Below, piece by piece: positions 7,148 through 13,990 of a DNA stretch of 35,121 bases. The stretch is taken from contig CAZUZS010000056.1 in the NCBI GenBank assembly GCA_964624795.1, forward strand, positions 1 to 35,121. The letters are read 5' to 3'. Every line of letters begins with the position of its first letter. Position 1 is the first letter of the stretch. This DNA comes from CAZUZS01 sp964624795. GTDB lineage: Bacteria > Calditrichota > Calditrichia > RBG-13-44-9. The translations under genes and the position numbers were made by a program. Under the pieces are notes generated by a model that saw only the letters and a list, made by a program, of their open reading frames with translations, did not search any database and was not told the origin of the DNA.

Positions 7148-7906
7148 ATGTTAACAGAAGAGAGACGACAAAGAATTCAGGAATTGTTGAGTCAACAGAA
7201 ACGTCTGCTAGTGAATGAAATAAGCGAGATGTTCCGGGTGTCTTCAGTTACGATAAGAAAAGACCTCGAAGTTCTCGAGAAACGAGGAATGCTGAACAGG
7301 GTTCATGGCGGCGCAATAAAAAACCACTCTTCCGTAATGGATCTGGCCTTGAATGAGAAGGAGCAAATTCACACCAAAGAAAAAATTAAAATCGCAAAAA
7401 GCGCGGAACAGTTTATCGAAGAGCGGGACGTTATTATCTTAGATTCCGGTTCAACCACTACCCAGTTAGCAAGGCTGCTAAAGTTTAAAAAAGATCTCAC
7501 CGTAATAACCAATGCAGTAAATATTGCTACCGAACTGGCTTCCGGAGAAGTGAGTGTGATCCTCACCGGCGGAATCCTGAGAGAAAAATCCTTTTCACTG
7601 GTGGGACCGATGGCTGAGGATTCGTTAAAAAAGTATACAGCAGACAAGCTATTTTTAGGCGTGGATGGAATAGATTTCAGATTTGGTTTGACCACTCCCA
7701 ATTTGCAGGAGGCCAAGGTGAATCAAATGATGATGGAAGCTGCTGAAGAGGTGATCGTGTTGGCAGATTCGTCAAAGTTCGGTCGGAGAAGCATAGGTGT
7801 CATTAATAAAGTTAAGGCAATTGACAAACTGATTACAGACAGCCGTTTGTCCGCTGAAGACCAGGAAAAACTGGCTTCTTTGGGAATTGAAGTAATTGTG
7901 GTTTGA
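7148..7906 (+). CDS. DeoR/AgaR-family transcriptional repressor
   Basis: This 252-residue protein has the normal length and layout of the DeoR family. The N-terminal winged helix-turn-helix starts 'MLTEERRQRIQELLSQQKRL', with the signature 'VSSVTIRKDLEVLEKRGML' and 'RVHGGAI' ending by residue 58. The DeoRC sugar-phosphate sensor domain follows, with 'LDSGSTTTQLA' (about 98-108), 'VITNAVNIATEL', 'LTGGILREKSFSLVGP' and 'LFLGVDGID'. Such regulators sense a phosphorylated sugar intermediate of the pathway they control. The next gene follows after 21 bases and is an AgaS-like isomerase, so the inducer is probably a hexosamine or tagatose phosphate. Start chosen at the only ATG that gives the full HTH; the ribosome site is weak. 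Confidence 0.93.
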   Translation: MLTEERRQRIQELLSQQKRLLVNEISEMFRVSSVTIRKDLEVLEKRGMLNRVHGGAIKNHSSVMDLALNEKEQIHTKEKIKIAKSAEQFIEERDVIILDSGSTTTQLARLLKFKKDLTVITNAVNIATELASGEVSVILTGGILREKSFSLVGPMAEDSLKKYTADKLFLGVDGIDFRFGLTTPNLQEAKVNQMMMEAAEEVIVLADSSKFGRRSIGVINKVKAIDKLITDSRLSAEDQEKLASLGIEVIVV

Positions 7907-7927
7907 TTTTGTTAGAGGAGTTGAAGA

Positions 7928-9022
7928 ATGAAGGATTATGAAGACGATTTCAGTATTACCTACCAGGAAATTACCCGGCAGCAGTCCGGATGGAAAAACG
8001 CTTTGCAGGCGCTGAAAGGCGAAAGGTCAAAATATCTTGAAATAGTAGATCAATTTAAGGGCAGGGTTTGGGTGTTTACAGGCTGCGGAACTTCATATTA
8101 CCTGGCGCAAACCGCCAGCAGTATATTTGAAATGCTCACTGGCCTGCCGACCAAAGCAGTGCCTTCTTCGGAGATTTTAATATTCCCGGGGCTCGTTTTT
8201 AATTCAGCAGACAAATATCTGGCAATTCCCATTTCGCGCTCGGGTAGCTCGACTGAGGTTGTTAAAGCAGCCGAGAAAGTCAAGACGGAACTCAACATCC
8301 CCACACTGGCCGTATCATGCAGCTCCGATTCGCAGCTAATAAAAAGCAGCGACCTCAGCTTGACTTTTCCCTTTGAGACAGAAGAGAGTGTGGTAATGAC
8401 CGGCTCCTTCACAACTATGTTGTTAAGTATTGTCTATCTCGCCTCCTTGCTGCTCGACGACGGTGAATTTGCAGACAAGTTGGACGAATTAGCAGACGAG
8501 AGCTACCGATTGATGAAGGATTTTGAGCCGATGGTAGAGACGATTGCAAATGATGAAAATATTAACCACTTTGTATTTCTTGGTCAGGGACCGTTCCTTG
8601 GACTTGCCAACGAGGCGGCGCTAAAAATTCAGGAAATGTCGATTTCGCTGTCGCAGAGTTATCATGCGTTAGAATATCGTCATGGGCCGAAATCAACGGC
8701 TTCGGACAACACCTTGATCACAATCCTGTTTTCTGAAAGCGGAAAGGCATACGAAGCGCATTTGGCCAATGACATGAAGGCACTGGGCGCCAAAACGCTT
8801 GTCCTGCAAGGCAAGAGCTATTCAGATCTTTCCGGTACTTCGCATCACCTGGTAGAGGCACCTACCCGCTTTGGAGATGTCTTTAATCCTTTTATGTATC
8901 TTCCATTGCTGCAGTTGTTAGGCTACTATAAAGCGCGCTCCAAAAATATTAATCCGGACAGTCCAAAGAATTTATCGGCTGTTGTAACTTTTGAAACCCA
9001 ATATGATGGTAATCATGAATAA
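7928..9022 (+). CDS. agaS: AgaS-like SIS-domain sugar-phosphate isomerase/deaminase
   Basis: This 364-residue protein has two SIS (sugar isomerase) domains, as in AgaS, which converts galactosamine-6-phosphate to tagatose-6-phosphate plus ammonia in the Aga pathway. The first domain carries 'FTGCGTSYYLAQTASS' and 'ISRSGSSTEVVKA', the phosphosugar-binding Ser/Thr loop. The second has 'LGQGPFLGLANEAALKIQEM' and 'YHALEYRHGPKS', the block typical of AgaS and of the GlmS isomerase half. The glutamine-amidotransferase domain of GlmS is absent, so it is not a synthase. AGGAG sits 8 bases before the ATG. It overlaps the kinase gene by a few bases, showing translational coupling. The neighbouring KbaZ homologue favours the galactosamine/tagatose route over glucosamine, but an FrlB- or NagB-II-like specificity cannot be excluded. 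Confidence 0.85.
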   Translation: MKDYEDDFSITYQEITRQQSGWKNALQALKGERSKYLEIVDQFKGRVWVFTGCGTSYYLAQTASSIFEMLTGLPTKAVPSSEILIFPGLVFNSADKYLAIPISRSGSSTEVVKAAEKVKTELNIPTLAVSCSSDSQLIKSSDLSLTFPFETEESVVMTGSFTTMLLSIVYLASLLLDDGEFADKLDELADESYRLMKDFEPMVETIANDENINHFVFLGQGPFLGLANEAALKIQEMSISLSQSYHALEYRHGPKSTASDNTLITILFSESGKAYEAHLANDMKALGAKTLVLQGKSYSDLSGTSHHLVEAPTRFGDVFNPFMYLPLLQLLGYYKARSKNINPDSPKNLSAVVTFETQYDGNHE

Positions 9023-9953
9023 CAAGAATTTAGATGTGATTGTTGCCGGAGAGCTGAATATCGACTTAGTTCTCTGGGATGTGCCGATGCCCGAAAATGA
9101 GAAAGAAAAACTGGCAGCGGACATGCGTTTCGCGATGGGCAGTTCATCTGCAATTACTGCCCACAATCTTTCCGCTGTTGGAAGCAAGGTGGGATTTATC
9201 GGCAAAGCAGGAAATGATAATTTTGGCGATTTTATGATTTCTCAATTAAATGCCGGCGGAGTGGGCACTTCAAAAATCATTCGAGATCCGAACTTGAAAA
9301 CCGGCGCTACAATCGTTTTGGCAAATCCGCCCAAAAAGGCGCTTCTCACCTACATGGGGGCGATGACGGCAATGACAATTGATGATGTGGATTGGGATTT
9401 TGTCAGTCAAGCGCGTCATCTGCATATGGGTTGCTATTATCTCCAGACCGGTCTTTTGCCGGATGTGCCAGAATTGTTTGCCAGAGCAAAGAAACTCGGT
9501 TTAACAACTTCCCTGGATACCAATTGGGATCCTTCTGAAAAGTGGGATGAGGGCATTTACCGCGTATTGGAATATACTGATGTTTTTCTTCCCAACGATG
9601 ATGAAGCAATTCGGATTGCCCATGCCGATTCGCTGGAAGATGCCGTCGAAAGACTTGGGAATATGGTAAAAGTATTGGCAGTAAAAAAGGGGAGTGAAGG
9701 TGCAACGGTTCACGCCGAAGGCAAAACATATAGCGATAGCGGTTTTAATGTAGAAGCTGTAGAAACTACCGGAGCAGGCGACAGTTTCAATGCCGGTTTT
9801 CTCCATAAATATTTGCAGGGAGCGTCATGGGATGAATGCCTTCAGTTTGGCAACGCATGCGGAGCCCTGGCAGTAACCGCAATAGGCGGAACCGGAGCTT
9901 TTCAGGATAAATCAATTGTTGGAACTAAACTCAACCAGATAATGGGCCAATGA
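9015..9953 (+). CDS. PfkB-family sugar kinase
   Basis: This ribokinase/PfkB-fold kinase has about 312 residues. The N-terminal 'DVIVAGELNIDLVL' strand-turn and 'VGFIGKAGNDNFGDF' match the first PfkB signature, and 'TTGAGDSFNAGFLHKYL' is the second signature with the catalytic base Asp256 and the anion-hole GAGD. The middle 'LPNDDEAIRI' and 'LAVKKGSEGATVH' motifs are also standard. It resembles the single-substrate carbohydrate kinases more than LacC/FruK. Depending on substrate, it could phosphorylate the incoming sugar or tagatose-6-phosphate. ATG at 9015 overlaps the end of the SIS gene by 8 bases; in-frame ATGs at 8991, 9003 and 9006 are alternatives. Its own stop overlaps the next start in an ATGA, so it is coupled to the KbaZ-family gene. 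Confidence 0.88.
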   Translation: MNNKNLDVIVAGELNIDLVLWDVPMPENEKEKLAADMRFAMGSSSAITAHNLSAVGSKVGFIGKAGNDNFGDFMISQLNAGGVGTSKIIRDPNLKTGATIVLANPPKKALLTYMGAMTAMTIDDVDWDFVSQARHLHMGCYYLQTGLLPDVPELFARAKKLGLTTSLDTNWDPSEKWDEGIYRVLEYTDVFLPNDDEAIRIAHADSLEDAVERLGNMVKVLAVKKGSEGATVHAEGKTYSDSGFNVEAVETTGAGDSFNAGFLHKYLQGASWDECLQFGNACGALAVTAIGGTGAFQDKSIVGTKLNQIMGQ

Positions 9954-11272
9954 TAAATCCGCTGCAAAACATTATTCAAACACACAAAGCGGGAGAGACG
10001 GCAGGAATATATTCGGTTTGCTCTGCCAATCAGTATGTGTTGGAGGCCTCCATGCAGCAGGCCAATGTGGACAACAGCATCCTGCTTATTGAATCCACCT
10101 CTAACCAGGTGGATCAATATGGCGGATATACCGGAATGACCCCGCAAATGTTTGTGGATTATGTAAAGCAAACAGCGGTTAGAATGGATTTCCCCTTCGA
10201 ACGCATTGTTCTGGGGGGCGACCACCTGGGGCCAAATGTATGGCAAAATGAAGCAGCAAAAGATGCCATGATGAAGGCCGCCGGGCAAATTGGGTCGTAC
10301 GTGCGGGCCGGATTCACCAAGATTCACCTGGATACCAGCATGCGTTGCGCGGATGATCCCATGGAACAGGGCGCGCCGCTTGACACTGAAATAATTGCAT
10401 CACGGGCAGCGGAACTATGTAAAATGGCGGAGCGAGCCGCCGCAGAATTGGGTTCCGGTGATCTGCCCATCTATGTAATTGGAACCGATGTGCCGATTCC
10501 CGGCGGCGCACAGGAGTCATTGAAGGACATAATGCCTACTCCGGTCGATGAAGTGGAGCAGACTATCGAAATCACGAAACGTGCTTTTGATAGTCTCGGT
10601 TTGCAGTCTGCCTGGGAACGCGTGGTTGCGGTTGTCGTCCAGCCGGGAGTTGAATTTGATGATACCAACATCATTGAGTATGATCGGGAAAAGGCCGCCA
10701 CCCTTTCCGAGTATATAGATAAGCGTGATGGTCTGGTTTATGAGGCGCACTCCACAGACTACCAGACGCGCGGGTCGCTGCGCCGGATGGTAGAAGACCA
10801 TTTTGCCGTATTGAAAGTGGGGCCGGCGCTGACGTTTGCCTTTCGCGAAGCGGTGTTTGCGCTTGCACAAATTGAAGAAGAATTGTTCGCCGGACGTAAT
10901 GATATCCGGCTTTCCCGGCTGATTGAAACGATTGACGAAGCAATGCTGGAAAATCCGGACTATTGGCAAAAACATTACCGGGGAAATAAACACGAAGCGG
11001 CACTCGCGAGAAAATACAGCTTCAGCGACCGGATTCGTTATTATTGGCCGGACAGTCGCGTTACCGGCGCTTTGAATCAACTTGTTGAGAATTTGTCCCG
11101 TAATCCCGTACCTCTGTCACTGCTAAGTTATTTCATGCCGATCCAATACCACAAGACCAGGGAAGGTGTGCTTAACTATGATCCGCTCCAGCTCATCCGT
11201 GATAAAATCATGGAGGTAACCGATGTGTATTCTGCTGCCGCCGGGCTTGGGGATGGAGCAAATTATGGGTAG
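9950..11272 (+). CDS. kbaZ: GatZ/KbaZ-family protein (tagatose-bisphosphate aldolase subunit or 4-epimerase)
   Basis: This 440-residue protein belongs to the GatZ/KbaZ family from end to end. It has 'GIYSVCSANQYVLEA', 'IESTSNQVDQYGGYTGM', 'IVLGGDHLGPNVWQ' (near residues 87-100), 'FTKIHLDTSMRCADDP' and 'EAHSTDYQT' in a TIM-barrel layout. In enterobacteria this protein is the non-catalytic partner of KbaY/GatY, but no KbaY/GatY gene is near. From memory, stand-alone homologues from thermophiles such as Caldilinea, Anaerolinea and Caldithrix have been reported to interconvert fructose-6-phosphate and tagatose-6-phosphate; that activity would make the aldolase unnecessary. Start ATG overlaps the kinase stop (ATGA). 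The family is certain; the reaction in this organism is open. Confidence 0.9.
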   Translation: MINPLQNIIQTHKAGETAGIYSVCSANQYVLEASMQQANVDNSILLIESTSNQVDQYGGYTGMTPQMFVDYVKQTAVRMDFPFERIVLGGDHLGPNVWQNEAAKDAMMKAAGQIGSYVRAGFTKIHLDTSMRCADDPMEQGAPLDTEIIASRAAELCKMAERAAAELGSGDLPIYVIGTDVPIPGGAQESLKDIMPTPVDEVEQTIEITKRAFDSLGLQSAWERVVAVVVQPGVEFDDTNIIEYDREKAATLSEYIDKRDGLVYEAHSTDYQTRGSLRRMVEDHFAVLKVGPALTFAFREAVFALAQIEEELFAGRNDIRLSRLIETIDEAMLENPDYWQKHYRGNKHEAALARKYSFSDRIRYYWPDSRVTGALNQLVENLSRNPVPLSLLSYFMPIQYHKTREGVLNYDPLQLIRDKIMEVTDVYSAAAGLGDGANYG

Positions 11273-11379
11273 AAAATTGTAACCTGTTGCGGATGCCGCC
11301 ACGTTGGGGTAATTTCGATCCGGGGTAAACGCCTGGGTGAATGTGTTTACTCGTTTTGTCTTAAAAAAGGAGGAGTACT

Positions 11380-12306
11380 GTGAAAAATAGGCTGTGGCTA
11401 ATGTTTGCCATTGTTACTACCAGTTTCTGGGGTGTTTGGGGTGCACTGATCGAAATCCCCGAAAAGTCGGGCTTCCCGGCAACATTGGGCTATTCGGTCT
11501 GGGCCCTCACCATGATTCCACCAGCATTGGTGGCTTTAAAGATTATTAATTGGAAACTGGAATTTAATCCAAGGTCAATTATTCTCGGCGCGGTAATTGG
11601 GTTTCTTGGCGCGGGTGGTCAATTGATTCTGTTCGAGGCATTACGTATGGGCCCGGCCTATATCGTCTTTCCCTTTATTTCACTCTCCCCGGTTGTGACT
11701 ATCCTTTTATCTTATTGGTTTCTCAAAGAGCGTGCAAGCAAACGCGGCTGGGTTGGCATTGTTCTGGCGTTGCTGGCAATTCCCTTACTTTCTTATCAGC
11801 CGGCCAACAATGGCGGTGCCAGCGGATATTTGTGGATCATTCTATCTCTGCTGGTTTTTTTGGCGTGGGGAATTCAGGCTTATGTAATGAAGTTTGCAAA
11901 TGAGAGCATGAAGGCGGAGAGCATATTTTTTTATATGATGGTTACCGGAATTCTGCTGATCCCTTTCGCACTGTTTATGACCGATTTCACTCAGACAATA
12001 AATTGGGGATTCAAGGGGCCTTACCTGGCTGCCATGATCCAGATATTGAACGCGATTGGTGCACTCTGCCTGGTTTACGCCTTTCGTTATGGAAAAGCAA
12101 TTATTGTTAGCCCATTGACCAATGCCGGAGCGCCGGTGATTACCATTATCATTTCACTGGCGATTTATGCCGTGATTCCTCATGCGATTATTCTTTCAGG
12201 GATGATTCTAGCTGTGGTTGCTGCGTTACTGATGGCGATTGAATCGGAGGAACCGGGTACGGAAACGGAGACTGCTGCTGGTTCGCCGGCGCCGGGTGTT
12301 GATTGA
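11380..12306 (+). CDS. EamA/DMT-superfamily inner-membrane permease
   Basis: This is a 308-residue protein with about ten hydrophobic helices in two homologous halves, as in EamA drug/metabolite transporters. The first half carries 'FWGVWGALIEIPEKSGFPA' and 'SPVVTILLSYWFLKERASK', the typical end-of-half helix. The second half ends 'SPLTNAGAPVITIIISLAIY' and an acidic, disordered tail. Sequence spacing around 'GGQLILFEALRMGPAYIVFP' also fits the family. The start is GTG at 11380, preceded by a strong AAAAAGGAGG. It lies 107 bases after the KbaZ-family gene, in the same direction, so it could be the sugar importer of the operon. Substrate is inferred from context only. Confidence 0.88.
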   Translation: MKNRLWLMFAIVTTSFWGVWGALIEIPEKSGFPATLGYSVWALTMIPPALVALKIINWKLEFNPRSIILGAVIGFLGAGGQLILFEALRMGPAYIVFPFISLSPVVTILLSYWFLKERASKRGWVGIVLALLAIPLLSYQPANNGGASGYLWIILSLLVFLAWGIQAYVMKFANESMKAESIFFYMMVTGILLIPFALFMTDFTQTINWGFKGPYLAAMIQILNAIGALCLVYAFRYGKAIIVSPLTNAGAPVITIIISLAIYAVIPHAIILSGMILAVVAALLMAIESEEPGTETETAAGSPAPGVD

Positions 12307-12323
12307 TGGATGCAGTACCGGGT

Positions 12324-12343
12324 GCTCAATCCGTAAATTGAGC
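12324..12343 (+). other. Small perfect hairpin between permease and GWxTD gene
   Basis: GCTCAAT (12324-12330) pairs perfectly with ATTGAGC (12337-12343) around a 6-base loop, 18 bases after the permease stop. There is no T run behind it, so it is unlikely to be a simple Rho-independent terminator. It may be an mRNA-stability hairpin or a coincidence. Confidence 0.3.
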
Positions 12344-12408
12344 AGGGGAATTCGGGAGGGTTGGAAGAATCTTGTTTTACTATCTTATGAGGTTGCAAAG
12401 GTTTGTTT

Positions 12409-13893
12409 ATGTTAGCCGCAATAGACTCTGCCCAAAGGTGGATTAGCCGACATCAGATTCTTGGGCAAAAATCCATGTCTTCCCCAGGCAAATTTAAGTC
12501 TGTTTCTTTCAGTTGCCTTGTTGTTTGCCTGATGTTTGTGATGCCGGCAATTTCCGGGATTGCCGGCAATACGGCAACGTCATATACAAGCGGTGGATCA
12601 CTTGTGTATTATGCGGATGTTTGCCAGTTTGAAGGTAATGATGGGAAAACTCTGGTTGAAATTTCATATTCTCTTCCATTGCGACAGCTCTCCGGTGTGC
12701 AACAAGGTTCCCGCGAACAAAATGCCACCTTTTCCATTGCGATAAGATTCACTGGTAGCCATACCGACACCGTGATAAATTTCAGCGAAAACCGCAATGT
12801 TGAACTTCCGTCGGATCAGCGGTCCGATGCACCGGATCTTTTTGTCGACTTGAATCGATTTGAGCTAAGACCGGATACAATGGACATGGTTATTACGATT
12901 CAGGATCTCACATCCGGCAAGGAGGGCCTGGTATCTCAGCCCCTGGTAGTTCGTAACTTCCCCAATTCGTTTTCTCTTAGTGATCTGTTTTTTATCTCGC
13001 ATATTCAGAAAGCAGACCAGAAGAGTGTCTTCGATAAAAACGGGATCCTGATGTTGCCTAATCCGTCCAGAACATTTTCTCTCAGCGATGAACAACAGAA
13101 AGCCTACGTTTATTACGAGATCAATCACCTGAAATTTCCTGTCGATCAGGCTTCTTTCTACAGCCTGCGATTTACTGTCCGGAATATGAACGGAAAGAAT
13201 GTATTTACCCAATGGCAAGATGCTATTCGGAAATCGGCATCAAGATTGGCAAGAATCGATGCAATTCCACTGAAGGACCTTTCAAACGGAATATATGAAT
13301 GCATTGTAAATATAACCGATCTGGAGACCGAGCAGAATCAGGAAGTTTCAGGCTATTTCCGGGTAAACTCTGCGGCCGATTCTCAGGCGCTGGTACTTCC
13401 CATGTCGGAGGCGGATATTCAAAAATATTATAACCAGATAAAATACATTTCTACGCACCGGCAACTGCAAACTTTTAAGGAACTCGACCCTGCCGGAAAA
13501 CAGAGATTTTTGTTGGATTTTTGGAAATCGAAAGATCCTGATCCAACCACGTCTCGCAATGAATTTATGGAAGAACATTTTCGAAGAATCGCCTATTGCG
13601 AAAATAATTTTAAGGGCGGCATCAATTCCGATATGGCAAGAATCTACATTCAACATGGACCGCCAGTCGAAATAACCCGTGAGGCCTCTCCCGTTGCGAC
13701 GATCAAAGACAATCAAATCTGGACCTATAGTTACAACGGAAGTACCCAGTTTGTTTTTGTGGACCGCACAGGCGACGGACGCTATCTTCTGGTTCATTCA
13801 ACCGATCCCGATGAAATTCAGAATTCCAACTGGGAAGATGAGGTTCGGCGGTCCATTCCCCAGAGCAATAAACCATACCAAAACCAGTTTTAG
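12409..13893 (+). CDS. GWxTD-domain exported protein
   Basis: This is an exported protein of about 494 residues. Its C-terminal third matches the GWxTD domain family: 'LQTFKELDPAGKQRFLLDFW', 'KSKDPDPTTSRNEFMEEHF', 'RIAYCENNFKGGINSDMARI' and 'YIQHGPPVEI'. Here the eponymous motif has drifted to G-G-I-N-S-D. The N-terminal two thirds look like beta-sandwich domains. GWxTD proteins are confined largely to FCB-type and Acidobacteria-type bacteria, are exported, and have no settled function. The hydrophobic signal segment 'VSFSCLVVCLMFVMPAIS' lies unusually far from the ATG at 12409. ATG 12475 would give a normal signal peptide but lacks a good ribosome site, whereas AAAGG stands before 12409. It precedes the TonB receptor by 97 bases. 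Confidence 0.8.
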   Translation: MLAAIDSAQRWISRHQILGQKSMSSPGKFKSVSFSCLVVCLMFVMPAISGIAGNTATSYTSGGSLVYYADVCQFEGNDGKTLVEISYSLPLRQLSGVQQGSREQNATFSIAIRFTGSHTDTVINFSENRNVELPSDQRSDAPDLFVDLNRFELRPDTMDMVITIQDLTSGKEGLVSQPLVVRNFPNSFSLSDLFFISHIQKADQKSVFDKNGILMLPNPSRTFSLSDEQQKAYVYYEINHLKFPVDQASFYSLRFTVRNMNGKNVFTQWQDAIRKSASRLARIDAIPLKDLSNGIYECIVNITDLETEQNQEVSGYFRVNSAADSQALVLPMSEADIQKYYNQIKYISTHRQLQTFKELDPAGKQRFLLDFWKSKDPDPTTSRNEFMEEHFRRIAYCENNFKGGINSDMARIYIQHGPPVEITREASPVATIKDNQIWTYSYNGSTQFVFVDRTGDGRYLLVHSTDPDEIQNSNWEDEVRRSIPQSNKPYQNQF

Positions 13894-13990
13894 GATGATA
13901 TTTCAAGAATAATGAACAGTTTTAGGGTGCAAAGAGGGGGAGTAAAATTAATGGTTCAGAAATTCAAACTAATTAATAGGAGGTAATAAC

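Noticed and set aside
9015..9953. Calling the kinase LacC (tagatose-6-phosphate kinase) by name
   Set aside because: The PfkB fold is certain, but the sequence does not show the LacC/FruK-type N-terminus, and the pathway context leaves the substrate open.
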